Source: Clostridiaceae bacterium (GTDB lineage Bacteria; Bacillota; Clostridia; Lachnospirales; Lachnospiraceae). From it: a stretch of DNA of 64,000 bases. Position 1 is the first letter of the stretch. Each line of letters opens with the position of its first letter. Below the pieces are notes generated by a model. That model saw only the letters and a program-made list of their open reading frames with translations, did not search any database and had not been told where the DNA came from. A program made the translations under genes and the position numbers. Shown here piece after piece: positions 16,869-26,333 of this stretch. The DNA lies in contig QXWR01000011.1 in assembly GCA_009911065.1 (NCBI GenBank), positions 1-64,000 on the forward strand, in the 5' to 3' direction.

Positions 16869-17580
16869 GGCTATTCTCCTCAAAAATATATTTTATATCA
16901 TACTATATTTTACCGCATATTACAATGCAGGGTAAATAGTCGGAATTGTTTCTGACTACTCCCCATCGTCTGACAGTCAAATAAGCCTACCAACTGATTG
17001 CTGATAGGCTTATCAAATAATCCCGCAATTTAAGATTCATAGAATATTAAAACTACCAAAACGTATTATTATACAATCCAAATGCATATTTATAGTCCGA
17101 TTTTCAATGGGTACACAATTCCGAAAAGGGAGTAATATTTTCTACAAAAATATCTTTGCATAATAATCATCCGCGCACCCACAAAACTCACCGCAACACC
17201 ACTATGCCTTCATCCTATAATCACTCAGTTGACTCGAATACCTCATGTAAAAGACATTATCTAATACATCTTTGCATTAATCTTAAAATAAATCGTGCTT
17301 GATATTTGTGTCAGCTATGCGGCTGCAAAATGAAGGTGTAGTAGGTTACGTTGACCGAATGAGAACCAAATCTCCCGCAAAGTGGGGCGTGCAGATGGCA
17401 GGAATGAATTTTTAGACACGCTCTGGTACTGCTACGTGAAAAACGGAGTGAGAACGTGTCTGGAAACCTTCTCTCATTCTTCTCCTACGGACCCTCCCCA
17501 ACTAAATCCAACGCCCCCCATAACCCAAAAACAAACTCCCAACAGCCCAGCCATCAGGAGTTTATCTCTCTCTATTCCTT
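16869..17580. other. Gene-free stretch
   Basis: No convincing gene. It holds a hairpin at 16981-17013 (ATAAGCCTA/TAGGCTTAT) and an inverted pair AGACACG/CGTGTCT at 17414-17420 and 17455-17461. A short open frame near 17382 has no ribosome site or recognisable product and runs into the convergent dehydratase gene. Confidence 0.5.
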
Positions 17581-18930
17581 CTAATTCCACTTACTTCCTT
17601 CCCGCACCAAACACGGCTTCTTAGCATTAAATTTCCAGCCCGGAATCAAATACTGCATTCCCACTGCATCGTCCCGGCCACCCAGACAATTATCTATGTA
17701 CAATTTATGCGCCTTTAACACCTGGTCCATATCCACCTCGATTCCAAGTCCCGGCTTGCTTGGAACTGCCACACAACCATCCACAATCTGAAGCGGCTCC
17801 TTGGTCAGGCGTTCCAGTCCTTCCTGCCAAATCCAGTGAGTATCCAGGGCATTGTACTCTCCCGGAACTGCTGCCCCCACCTGGGTAAACATGGCCAGGG
17901 AAATATCAAAATGATTGTTGGAATGACTGCCCCAGGTATAGCCAAAATCATGACACATTTGAGCCACCCGCACTGAGCCAGCCATAGTCCAGAAATGAGG
18001 ATCTGCCAAAATAATATCCACAGCCTGAGACTCCAAAGAATGTCCCACTTCTCTCCAGTCTGTGGCAATCATGTTGGTTGCTGTGGGGAATCCGGTCCGA
18101 CGACGGAACTCGCTAACAATCTCCCGCCCTGAATACACGCCTTCCGCGCCGCAGGGATCTTCACAATAAGTCAGAATCCCTTTCATTCCCTTTACATATT
18201 CAACCGCTTCCTTTAAAAGCCACCCGCCATTGGGATCTAAGTCAATCCTTGCTTCTGGAAACGCTTTTTTCAGCTGGCGGATAACTTCCATCTCTTTATC
18301 CCCCCGGAGAACACCACCCTTTAACTTAAAATCCTGAAATCCATACTTTTCGTGGGTAGCTTTGGCAAAGGCCACAATCTTTTCAGCAGTCAAAGCTTCC
18401 TCATGGCGAATCCGATACCACTCACAGTCTGCATCCGGCTCATGGTCATAAGGCAAATCTGTGCAGTTGGGATCTCCCACAAAGAACAAATACCCTAACA
18501 TCCGTACCTTATCCCGCTGTTGCCCATCTCCCAAAAGCTCACATACCGGCACACCAAGATATTTTCCCAAAAGGTCCAGGCAGGGAGCTTCAATGGCAGT
18601 AATTACATGTACGCCAGTGCGCAAATCAAAGGTCTGATTTCCCCGCACATCTTCCTCTCCCTTGGAATCCAGATGGGCTTTTACTTTTAAAAGCATACTC
18701 TTATATTCAGAAACCTTTGTTCCCTCCACAATGGGAATACACTCCTCAAGAGCCTCTGTAATCTTCTTTCCTCCCGGAACTTCCCCCACTCCGGTTTCCC
18801 CATTATCGCCATGAAGAATCACAATATTTCTGGTAAAAAACGGAGAATGAGCACCGCTTAAATTCAGCTCCATACAATCCTTCCCCGCTACTGGATACAC
18901 TTCCATTTTTGTGATAACTGGCACTCCCAT
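17581..18930 (-). CDS. gudD: Glucarate dehydratase (enolase superfamily), copy 1
   Basis: A 449-residue enolase-superfamily protein. The FKLKGGV motif (K202, K204) provides the catalytic KxK, DPNGGW (232-237) and later acidic residues bind Mg2+, ADPHFW includes D310, and SNNHFD carries the catalytic histidine near 340. It removes water from D-glucarate (and L-idarate) to give 5-keto-4-deoxyglucarate. Transcribed away from a LysR gene that probably controls it. It shares the full architecture with the copy at 24569-25921 but is clearly diverged, so the two may prefer different aldarates. Confidence 0.93.
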   Translation of the reverse strand: MGVPVITKMEVYPVAGKDCMELNLSGAHSPFFTRNIVILHGDNGETGVGEVPGGKKITEALEECIPIVEGTKVSEYKSMLLKVKAHLDSKGEEDVRGNQTFDLRTGVHVITAIEAPCLDLLGKYLGVPVCELLGDGQQRDKVRMLGYLFFVGDPNCTDLPYDHEPDADCEWYRIRHEEALTAEKIVAFAKATHEKYGFQDFKLKGGVLRGDKEMEVIRQLKKAFPEARIDLDPNGGWLLKEAVEYVKGMKGILTYCEDPCGAEGVYSGREIVSEFRRRTGFPTATNMIATDWREVGHSLESQAVDIILADPHFWTMAGSVRVAQMCHDFGYTWGSHSNNHFDISLAMFTQVGAAVPGEYNALDTHWIWQEGLERLTKEPLQIVDGCVAVPSKPGLGIEVDMDQVLKAHKLYIDNCLGGRDDAVGMQYLIPGWKFNAKKPCLVREGSKWN

Positions 18931-19010
18931 ACCTGCTTCCTCCTTTAATTCATGGTATTTATAATCCGTAATTTTTATAAAATAAGTATATCATTTCATT
19001 TTAACCAAGT

Positions 19011-19032
19011 AAAGTAAGTGTTTTTTTACTTT
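19011..19032. promoter_or_regulatory. Candidate LysR operator between gudD copy 1 and its regulator
   Basis: AAAGTAA (19011-19017) and TTACTTT (19026-19032) form a dyad in the divergent intergenic region. LysR proteins commonly bind such spaced dyads. Inference from position and symmetry only. Confidence 0.35.
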
Positions 19033-19177
19033 CTCTAAATAATTCTTAGAAATCATCCTGCTGCCCAGATAATAAATATTGCATTCCCACACCTTTTATT
19101 TTATAATTCCTCTATATATTTTATCGCCTGTTACTAAAACCATATTTGTCCCTCATTTCCATCAGGAGAAAAATACC

Positions 19178-20110
19178 ATGGACACCAAATATTTAACCTA
19201 TATTCTGGCGATTGCCAGCAAAAAGAACATGACAAAAGCAGCAGAAGATCTGTATGTCTCCCAATCCTCTTTAAGCCAGTATCTGGCCAAGCTGGAAAGC
19301 GAACTGGGAACCCCTCTGTTCTACCGCAGCAAAGGAAGTCTTTCCCTCACTCCTGCTGGACAGCTTTATGTGGATGCTGCAAAAAAAGTACTCCACATAA
19401 AAGACAATTTGTATCGAAGCATTCAGAATATAGACAACCGGGGGCATATTACCATTGGCGTGACCTCCCAGTTTGCTCTGACTATGCTGACGGAACTGAT
19501 TCCGCCCTTTAAGCAGCAATTTCCCGATGTAACCATTGAAATATCTGAAACCAACGTGCCTACTCTCACCAAAATGCTGTTAGAAGAAAACATTGACTGC
19601 GGAATCATGGCTCTCAATACAATCCCACCTTTTTCTCCTGATCAGGTGGACATTCTCCGCAGAGAAGAAGTATATTTAGCCCTGCCTAAAAACCACCCAT
19701 ACTGTAAGAAAAATCCCAGTCAACCTATTACCATTCAGGATTTGGCTGCAAATTTCAGCGAGGAAAATATCCTGCTTTCCAAAAAAGGCTCCACCCTGCG
19801 AAACCTGACTGACCAGACCATTGAGGCGGCGCAGATTATGTTAAGTACCATCTGCGAAACCAACAGCATCATTGCCACCAGAAGCATGGTGGCTATGGGA
19901 ATCGGAATTGCCTTAATTGGTGAATCTTGCGCCACGGACCAGGAACAAATTGCTTACTACCCTATGATTCCCCCGCTCCACCGCCTCAATGCCTTTGTCC
20001 GCCGGAAAAACTGGACCATGAACAATCCGGAAAATCATCTAAGAGAACAAATCTTACAGTACTTTCCCCCATCTTACGAAAAAGAGGAGTTGTGTAAAAT
20101 AGGTGAGTAA
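19178..20110 (+). CDS. LysR family regulator, probably of gudD copy 1
   Basis: A 310-residue protein with an N-terminal winged helix (MTKAAEDLYVSQSSLSQYLAKLESELG) and a C-terminal substrate-binding domain (VTIEISETNVPTL..., to the end). ATG 19178 follows an AGGAG site; the upstream in-frame extension has no such support. Divergent to glucarate dehydratase copy 1, the standard layout for a LysR activator responding to the substrate or product of its target. It is more diverged from the other two LysR proteins in the window than they are from each other. Confidence 0.9.
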   Translation: MDTKYLTYILAIASKKNMTKAAEDLYVSQSSLSQYLAKLESELGTPLFYRSKGSLSLTPAGQLYVDAAKKVLHIKDNLYRSIQNIDNRGHITIGVTSQFALTMLTELIPPFKQQFPDVTIEISETNVPTLTKMLLEENIDCGIMALNTIPPFSPDQVDILRREEVYLALPKNHPYCKKNPSQPITIQDLAANFSEENILLSKKGSTLRNLTDQTIEAAQIMLSTICETNSIIATRSMVAMGIGIALIGESCATDQEQIAYYPMIPPLHRLNAFVRRKNWTMNNPENHLREQILQYFPPSYEKEELCKIGE

Positions 20111-20138
20111 TCATCTATTTTGCAGCAGCTCCTCTTTT
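20080..20138 (+). terminator. Terminator overlapping the end of the LysR gene
   Basis: AAAAGAGGAG (20080-20089) pairs with CTCCTCTTTT (20129-20138). An inner pair, AAAATAG/CTATTTT, extends the structure. The first arm lies within the last codons of the LysR gene. Confidence 0.6.
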
Positions 20139-20200
20139 ATGTCAAAAATAGAAAGGCAGGTTCCGAAGAATCTGCCATTATTTTTTAGCAGCTCACTTGA

Positions 20201-20253
20201 AACACATATAAAAATATTTGTTTTTCTTATTGCCAAATATTTTTATATGTGTT
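20201..20253. promoter_or_regulatory. 20-bp perfect inverted repeat, candidate HicB operator
   Basis: Positions 20201-20220 and 20234-20253 are exact reverse complements with a 13-base spacer, 29 bases before the hicA start. HicB antitoxins repress their own operon through palindromic sites, so this is the natural candidate. A and T content is high enough to include the promoter -10. Confidence 0.65.
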
Positions 20254-20281
20254 ATCCTGGAAGTGTCAGGAGGATACATGG

Positions 20282-20479
20282 ATGAAAAGCTATTCATCAC
20301 GGGAAGTTATCAAAATGCTGAAAGCGGATGGCTGGTATGAAGTAAATGTGGAGGGAAGCCACCACCAATACAAACATTCAACCAAAAAGGGACGTACAAC
20401 TGTAAAGCATCCTGACAAAAACATCCCTACTAAAACGCTAAAACGCATTGAAGAACAGTCGGGGCTGAAATTTAGATAG
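20282..20479 (+). CDS. hicA: HicA family mRNA interferase toxin
   Basis: A 65-residue protein with the HicA double-stranded RNA-binding fold. SSREVIKMLKADGWYEV leads to EGSHHQYKH, whose histidine is the catalytic residue, and to TVKHPDKNIPTKTLKRIEEQSGL. ATG 20282 follows a GGAGG site with 8-base spacing. HicA cleaves mRNA when free of HicB. The toxin-first gene order is typical. It sits inside the aldarate island, pointing away from the neighbouring transporter, suggesting a later insertion. Confidence 0.92.
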   Translation: MKSYSSREVIKMLKADGWYEVNVEGSHHQYKHSTKKGRTTVKHPDKNIPTKTLKRIEEQSGLKFR

Positions 20480-20522
20480 CCCCGGCTCCCTCCCGGCAAA
20501 TCTAATTAAGGAGGTCATTTCC

Positions 20523-20927
20523 ATGAAAAAAGTAGAACGTTATTTTTATCCCGCTGTTTTCACTTACGAACCCGACCAGGAAATCTCTGTGGATTTCCCT
20601 GATCTAAAATGTGCCACTAGCGGCGTAAATGATGATGATGCACTTTTATCTGCAAGGGAACTTCTCGGTTGCGTCCTTTACGGACTGGAAGAAGATGCAG
20701 AAGAAATTCCTGCTCCTACTCCTTTGACAGAGGTAGACACGCAGCCCAACGAACGTGTTGTACTGGTAGACGTATATATGCCGTCTATCCGTCAGGCACA
20801 CGTTAATCGCTCTGTCAACCGTACCGTAACATTACCTGCATGGCTCAATGCCGCTGCATTAGAACACAATATTAACTTTTCCCAAGTATTACAAGATGCT
20901 CTCAAATCCCAACTTCACTTAGGATAA
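20523..20927 (+). CDS. hicB: HicB family antitoxin
   Basis: A 134-residue protein. The N-terminal degenerate RNase H-like domain (YPAVFTYEPDQEISVDFPDL...) blocks the toxin. The C-terminal part (TVTLPAWLNAAALEHNINFSQ, in parts) is a ribbon-helix-helix that should bind the operator upstream of hicA. Follows hicA by 43 bases with its own AAGGAGG site. The two form a complete, apparently intact module. Confidence 0.92.
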   Translation: MKKVERYFYPAVFTYEPDQEISVDFPDLKCATSGVNDDDALLSARELLGCVLYGLEEDAEEIPAPTPLTEVDTQPNERVVLVDVYMPSIRQAHVNRSVNRTVTLPAWLNAAALEHNINFSQVLQDALKSQLHLG

Positions 20928-21153
20928 GAGGGGTTTTCCTCTCTTATCTGTTTTTCTTGGTAAAATCCTGATTTTTCACAAAATTTCTCCGATGTCTCCA
21001 AACTACCTTCTATCCCTTTCGGAACTTTCAGCAGATGAAACCAAGGTCTCAAGTTCAAAAAAACAGTTTTTCATATAGTATCATACTCCGGATGAACTCA
21101 TTTTTAGATTTAATTCACTGGTTATCTATGGATTATTCTATTCAAAACATGTA

Positions 21154-21201
21154 AAAAATCCAGAAAGAATCATCCAATCAACAGATTCTTTCTGGATTTT
21201 T
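21154..21201. terminator. Bidirectional terminator between hicB and tctC
   Basis: AAAAATCCAGAAAGAATC (21154-21171) pairs perfectly with GATTCTTTCTGGATTTTT (21184-21201). A and T runs on both outer sides let it serve both convergent units. The rest of 20928-21299 shows no gene. Confidence 0.75.
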
Positions 21202-21299
21202 GCATGTAGAGCGACGACATCTGATTTGATAAGCGACACCCTGTTTTTCTATTCTGGGATCACATTGATTCTACACAATTCAAAATTCATGGGCACAAT

Positions 21300-22346
21300 T
21301 TACTGAGCCAGCTCATCTGCAATCTTCTTAATCGTATTAAAAATCTCTTCATCATGGGCCATGGAGTCTGCCCCATTCAAATAGTAAGGCATCATATCCA
21401 CATTGGCCACTGCCTCAGCTGCCGCTGGGTCTGCCAGAATCTTCTGAACCAAATCCTCATAATAGGCAATGATCTCGTCTGGCGTGTCAGCCGGGAAATA
21501 GAAGGAGAAATCACAGTCCGGATAAACCAGGTCTACATTCTGCTCCTTTAACGTAGGAATATCCGCAATCAGCTCATATCTCTCCTCTGTGGGAGCGCCG
21601 ATACAGGTAAACTGCCCTGCTGCCAGATAATCTTTACAGTTAATGTAAGCCCCCGGCATCAGATCTACCTGACCAGAAAGCATAGCTGCAATTTTGTCCG
21701 AATTGGAGCCAACGTCCACCAAATCCAAATCAATTCCTGCTGCTTTCTCAAATGCCAGCAATTCATAATAGGTATAAGCACCCACTTCGGTACATGCCTT
21801 CAGCTGACCGGGAGCTGCCTTTGCCGCCTCAATAAAAGCATTCAAATCCGCATACTTTTCCGAATTTACATACAGCTGCTGAGCCGGGTCTTTGGCAAAA
21901 GTGGGACCCAGCTTAAATGCTGTATAATTGTAATCTGTAACCCCTGCAATATTTGCCACATTTACCAGATTGTGTCCATACAGGAAGGTATGTCCGTCCG
22001 GCGCAGAACCAAGAACCTGATTAGCAGCAACCGAACCAGCTGCGCCATTTGCATTTACTACAATGAAATCATTTCCAGTCAATTCTTTTGCATACTGAGC
22101 AAATACACGGGCAGAAAGATCGGTATTGCCGCCAGCCCCTGCCGGAACCACTATGGAAACCGTTGTAGAAGGCGCCCAGCTGCCAGAAGACTCTCCTCCG
22201 CCGTTGTTTCCCCCTTCTGCCGTTGCTCCACCGCCTGCCGCCTGAGTAGGAGCCGCTGTGGTAGCTGCTGTCTCCGAGCCGCCGCATCCAGCCAGACCAA
22301 ATGCCATCACACCTGCCAAAGCAATCGCCAAACCTCTTTTTTTCAT
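21300..22346 (-). CDS. tctC: TctC-type solute-binding lipoprotein
   Basis: A 348-residue protein with a lipoprotein signal (lipobox GLAGCGG) and a Gly/Ala/Thr-rich linker. The TctC fold follows, with VSIVVPAGAGGNTDLSARV at the start and PGQLKACTEVG later. Extracytoplasmic receptor of a tripartite tricarboxylate-type importer, delivering the substrate to TctA/TctB. As the operon starts with glucarate dehydratase, the likely ligand is an aldarate such as glucarate. It is last in the operon and preceded by a hairpin, an arrangement that can raise receptor levels relative to the membrane parts. Confidence 0.9.
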   Translation of the reverse strand: MKKRGLAIALAGVMAFGLAGCGGSETAATTAAPTQAAGGGATAEGGNNGGGESSGSWAPSTTVSIVVPAGAGGNTDLSARVFAQYAKELTGNDFIVVNANGAAGSVAANQVLGSAPDGHTFLYGHNLVNVANIAGVTDYNYTAFKLGPTFAKDPAQQLYVNSEKYADLNAFIEAAKAAPGQLKACTEVGAYTYYELLAFEKAAGIDLDLVDVGSNSDKIAAMLSGQVDLMPGAYINCKDYLAAGQFTCIGAPTEERYELIADIPTLKEQNVDLVYPDCDFSFYFPADTPDEIIAYYEDLVQKILADPAAAEAVANVDMMPYYLNGADSMAHDEEIFNTIKKIADELAQ

Positions 22347-22407
22347 AGTGTTTTCTCTCCTTTTCTTTGGGGCGTACCGCCCGTTTCATTTCCTCATTTT
22401 TATAAAG

Positions 22408-22433
22408 ACTTCCCTTCCCTTGGAAAGGGAAGT
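22408..22433 (-). other. Hairpin between tctA and tctC
   Basis: ACTTCCCTT (22408-22416) and AAGGGAAGT (22425-22433) form a stem in the 180-base gap between tctA and tctC. It has no strong U-tract, so an mRNA-stabilising role upstream of the receptor gene is plausible. Confidence 0.4.
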
Positions 22434-22526
22434 TCCTATCATTTTTCAAACATATTCATTTTACAAATACGTTCTGGTGTATCTCCAACCATAACAACCA
22501 TAAACTCCAAAGCTGCGGCTCCAAAA

Positions 22527-24029
22527 CTAGGCCTTCTTTTTTGCCGCATAAGCCTTGTATTCCTTCAAAAGCGACCATACTAACACACCAATAGCCACTA
22601 AGAAGAACACATCAAAAATCGGTCTTGCAAAAAATGCGCCAAAAGATTTATACTGCATAATTCCACGCCGCAAATAAGTTTCCAGCATCTCTCCAATCAA
22701 GAAACAAAGCACAAACGGCGTAGTTGGCAGACGGAATTTGTGATAAATATATCCCACAATACCAAACAGCAAAATAGACTGCACGTCAAAAATACGGTTG
22801 TTGGTAGCATAGGCACCTACACAGCAAAGCACCAGAATCAAGGGAAGCAAAATATGTTTGGGAACCTTTAACACCTGCACAAAACCTTTAATACAGGTCC
22901 ATTCCACCACCAGCATGATCACGGCACAGACCATACATGCCGCAAAAATTCCATATACAACATCTGCGTTTTTCACAAACAGAAGAGGACCTGCTGATAA
23001 GCCGTGAATCAAAAAACCTCCCAACATCATGGCGGTCACTCCATCACCAGGAATCCCCAGAACCAAAAGAGGAATCATAGCGCCGCCAATGGTTGCATTG
23101 TTCGCAGACTCAGTTGCCACAATGCCATCCGGACATCCTTTTCCAAATTCATCTGCACGTTTTGACATGTTCTTTGCCGTCACATAGGCCAGCATTCCAG
23201 AGGTAGAACCGCCGATACCAGGCAAAATTCCAATCCCAGTGCCGATTAATGCAGAGCGAAGAAAATTAGGCAGGTGATAAACAAATTCCTTCATTCCAAA
23301 CCCAAACCCTTTTACTTTCTTAATGGGAATGGTTTCTAACTTGCCGCTTCCCATTTTCTCGGCTGTCACCAGAATATCGGAAATGGCAAAAATACCAATC
23401 AGGGTAGGCAGGGTGTCAAAACCAGCCATCAGATTGCTGGAACCAAAGGTAAAACGTGCGGTTCCGTCAATGGGAGCCATTCCAATTTGAGTAAACATCA
23501 GTCCAAGCATACCAGCCAACAGTCCCCGAATCATATTTCCAGAAGAAAGGATGGCAACCATGGTCAGTGCAAAAAAGCAGATGCCAAAGTTCTCCGCTGG
23601 GGTAAACTTTAAGGCAATATCAGCCAGGGACGGGGCACAAAAAGTAAGAATAATAAAGGAAAAAATGGAACCTAAAGCGGAAAATACAATTCCAAGTCCA
23701 AGGGCCTTCATCGCCTCACCGTTTTTTGCCATGGGATGACCGTCAAAGGTGGTTGCAATGGAGGAGGCGGTTCCTGGCATGTTCAAAAGAATCGCGGAAA
23801 TCAAACCTCCGGAAATACCGCCGATATACACAGCAACCAGTGTATTCATCCCCATGGATGGGGTCATACTGAAGGTCAGAGGCAAAAACAAAGCCACTGC
23901 CATGGATGCAGAAAGTCCCGGAATGGAGCCAAATATAATTCCCACTGCCACACCTGCAATCATCAGAAACAAAGAAGCAGGATGACAGACACCAACAAAC
24001 GCATTTCCTAAAAGTCCTAATGCCTTCAT
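22527..24029 (-). CDS. tctA: TctA family large permease subunit
   Basis: A 500-residue, highly hydrophobic protein with about 10-12 membrane segments. Conserved TctA features are visible: GSIPGLSASMAVALFLPLTF near the N-terminus, and LPGIGGSTSGMLAYVTAK in the centre. It forms the transport channel with TctB and receives substrate from TctC. It lies 12 bases after tctB in an operon of gudD2, tctB, tctA and tctC. Confidence 0.93.
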   Translation of the reverse strand: MKALGLLGNAFVGVCHPASLFLMIAGVAVGIIFGSIPGLSASMAVALFLPLTFSMTPSMGMNTLVAVYIGGISGGLISAILLNMPGTASSIATTFDGHPMAKNGEAMKALGLGIVFSALGSIFSFIILTFCAPSLADIALKFTPAENFGICFFALTMVAILSSGNMIRGLLAGMLGLMFTQIGMAPIDGTARFTFGSSNLMAGFDTLPTLIGIFAISDILVTAEKMGSGKLETIPIKKVKGFGFGMKEFVYHLPNFLRSALIGTGIGILPGIGGSTSGMLAYVTAKNMSKRADEFGKGCPDGIVATESANNATIGGAMIPLLVLGIPGDGVTAMMLGGFLIHGLSAGPLLFVKNADVVYGIFAACMVCAVIMLVVEWTCIKGFVQVLKVPKHILLPLILVLCCVGAYATNNRIFDVQSILLFGIVGYIYHKFRLPTTPFVLCFLIGEMLETYLRRGIMQYKSFGAFFARPIFDVFFLVAIGVLVWSLLKEYKAYAAKKKA

Positions 24030-24041
24030 ATTCTCGTCCTC

Positions 24042-24539
24042 CTATAAGTTGATGGTAAAAATGCCTGCTGGAAGTACAATCTTAAATCCATAGCGGAACA
24101 GGAAAAATACCACCAAAGTAAAAATCACATCAATAACCAGCAGCTGAATCATCTGTTTTTTTCCTCTCTGATCATCTGGGGAAAGCACCAGCATCTGCAG
24201 AGGAAGGTACACTAAGGTTGAAACAAGAAATCCTACTGGCTGGAGAACAAACACATAAATCAGCACCAGAAGAGCACTTAACAATACCCGCTTATAATCA
24301 CAGTCCTCAATGGACGACTCATCAATCTCTGCTGTGCGCATTTTCATATTTTTTATGTTTAACACGGTAAGTATCGCCGCCAGAATAAACGTAATGGCTC
24401 CGATTACCATGGGCATAAAATCCGGCCCGATTTCCATTACCTTAGACTTCGGCAGCATTTTGGCCATGACCATCATACCTGCAGAGAGGGCCATGAAAAA
24501 CACGCCTACAACAATGTCCCCATACTTTTTAAAGAACAT
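24042..24539 (-). CDS. tctB: TctB family small permease subunit
   Basis: A 165-residue protein with four predicted membrane helices (about 7-25, 39-60, 86-110, 130-160), matching the poorly conserved small subunit of tripartite tricarboxylate transporters. It sits between gudD copy 2 and tctA with short gaps. The assignment depends partly on the flanking tctA and tctC. Confidence 0.85.
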   Translation of the reverse strand: MFFKKYGDIVVGVFFMALSAGMMVMAKMLPKSKVMEIGPDFMPMVIGAITFILAAILTVLNIKNMKMRTAEIDESSIEDCDYKRVLLSALLVLIYVFVLQPVGFLVSTLVYLPLQMLVLSPDDQRGKKQMIQLLVIDVIFTLVVFFLFRYGFKIVLPAGIFTINL

Positions 24540-24568
24540 TTTCTTCTCCCCTTTTCCAATTATTTCTC

Positions 24569-25921
24569 CTACCTCACCAGCGCAGGCTTTTTGCAGTCAT
24601 ATTTCCAGCCCGGAATCAGATACTGCATAGCCATGGCATCATCTCTGTCGTGAGACGGAAGTTTCTGATAAAGTGCATTTGCTTCCATAACCTTTTCCAT
24701 ATCAATGACAACACCCATTCCTGGTTTTTTCGGAACCTCCAGATAACCGTCCACAATCTGCGGTGTATCTTTTAAAAGATTTTGCCCATCCTGCCAAATC
24801 CAGTGGGTATCCAGGGCCGTGGGATTGCCGGGAGCTGCCGCTGCCACATGGGCAAAAGCAGTAAGGGTAATGTCAAAATGATTGTTGGAATGGCTACCCC
24901 AGGTAAGTCCCCAGTCATTTAAAATCTGAGCCATTCTCACGCTGCCCCCAAATCCCCAAAAATGCGGATCTGCCAGAACAATATCCACGGATTTTAAGGC
25001 AGCTGCATGATAAAACTGACGCCAGTCTGTAGCGATCATATTGGTGGCCACGGGAAGCTTCACGGCATTTTTAAATTCTGCCATCACTTCCCGACTGGAA
25101 TACCCTGCCTCCGGGCCACAGGGATCTTCCACATAGGTAAGGATATTTTCCATAGGCTTGCAGATGGCAATGGCCTCGGAAAGGCTCCACGCCCCATTGG
25201 GATCAATGTTGATTCTTCCGTCTGGAAACGCCTTTTTCAGGGTTCGAATGGCTTCCATCTCCTCGGCCCCTTCCAGAACGCCGCCTTTTAGTTTAAAGTT
25301 TTTAAAACCATATTTTTCATGGAGAACCTGCGCCTGTTCCTCAATGCCTTTTGGCGTCAGCATCTCCTGACGACGAAGCCGAAACCAGGGGTCCATGCTG
25401 TCCTTCTCGTCCACATAAGGCAGGGCTGATCCAGCCTTCTCCTTATTGCTCACATAGAACAGATAACCAAGGGTTTCCACTTTATCCCGCTGTTTTCCAT
25501 CCCCCAAAAGCTCACACATGGGAAGGTCCACATACTGTCCCAAAAGGTCCAAAAGAGCACATTCAATCGCCCACTCTGCTTTTACCACAAATTTCAGCTT
25601 GCTGATGTCCAGAGTCTGAATCCCCTCTCCGTCATCTTCTGCTGCTTTCGTGCTGCCTTTATGAATACGATCCAGAATGCTCCGGTATTTCCCTACCGGC
25701 TGCCCTACTACCAGCGAAACACAGCTTTTTAATGCTTCACACGTATAATCTCCCCCGTGAATTTCACCGATTCCTGTATGACCTGCACTGTCTTTTAAAA
25801 TCACCAGGTTTCTGGTAAACCAGGGAGCATGTGCTCCACTTAGGGTCATTAACATACTGTCATATCCTGCCACCGGAATCACTTGCATCTCGGTTACTAC
25901 GGGCGTTCCTTTTACTTCCAT
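24569..25921 (-). CDS. gudD: Glucarate dehydratase (enolase superfamily), copy 2
   Basis: A 450-residue protein with the same motifs as copy 1: [34 protein letters not shown] and SHSNNHFDI. The start at 25921 follows a GGAGGAAG site; a longer in-frame version adds 37 residues that no family member has. First gene of the operon with the Tct transporter, so import and first dehydration are coupled. It faces a LysR gene. Being distinct from copy 1, it may act on a different stereoisomer, or one copy may be a GudX-like protein of low activity. Confidence 0.92.
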   Translation of the reverse strand: MEVKGTPVVTEMQVIPVAGYDSMLMTLSGAHAPWFTRNLVILKDSAGHTGIGEIHGGDYTCEALKSCVSLVVGQPVGKYRSILDRIHKGSTKAAEDDGEGIQTLDISKLKFVVKAEWAIECALLDLLGQYVDLPMCELLGDGKQRDKVETLGYLFYVSNKEKAGSALPYVDEKDSMDPWFRLRRQEMLTPKGIEEQAQVLHEKYGFKNFKLKGGVLEGAEEMEAIRTLKKAFPDGRINIDPNGAWSLSEAIAICKPMENILTYVEDPCGPEAGYSSREVMAEFKNAVKLPVATNMIATDWRQFYHAAALKSVDIVLADPHFWGFGGSVRMAQILNDWGLTWGSHSNNHFDITLTAFAHVAAAAPGNPTALDTHWIWQDGQNLLKDTPQIVDGYLEVPKKPGMGVVIDMEKVMEANALYQKLPSHDRDDAMAMQYLIPGWKYDCKKPALVR

Positions 25922-26236
25922 AATCGCTTCCTCCCTCATTCCACAAAAAACCGGCTGACTCATTTCCCATCTGGCAGCATTCCATGCCTTTTTCTGATTC
26001 ATTCTGGGCTGCAAGGGGTTCTGATTGTTCATTTTCCCTGCTTTTTTGTGTTTCTTTCTCTTATTTTAGTAAAATAATAACAGATCTTTTTTCAAAAAGC
26101 CAATTCTTAATTGTGATTTCTGCTATAAGAAAAACTAATTGTTCTTTTGTCATTTGTCCTGTTTTAAAAAGCGGTTACTTATGATAAAATGACACCAAGC
26201 GTAGGTTCCATGCCTGTGGTTCCTTCTAACCCTATC

Positions 26237-26300
26237 TTAATAGATTTTTATTAAGAAGTAAAATTAATAGTTTTTTATATTTTCTTAAATATTTTAAGAA
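26237..26300. promoter_or_regulatory. Two dyads in the gudD2/LysR intergenic region
   Basis: CTTAATA-N6-TATTAAG (26237-26256) and TTCTTAAA-N3-TTTAAGAA (26282-26300) are both perfect. They lie between the divergent starts and share the CTTAA core, as expected for recognition and activation sites of a LysR protein. Confidence 0.45.
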
Positions 26301-26333
26301 TAATTTGTGCAAAGTGCCACAGAAAGGAGCTTT

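Noticed and set aside
17382..17624. 80-residue plus-strand open frame
   Set aside because: Low-complexity translation, no ribosome site, and overlap with the end of glucarate dehydratase copy 1 on the other strand.
20103..20285. 60-residue plus-strand open frame between the LysR gene and hicA
   Set aside because: It spans the LysR terminator and the hicA inverted repeat and has no ribosome site.
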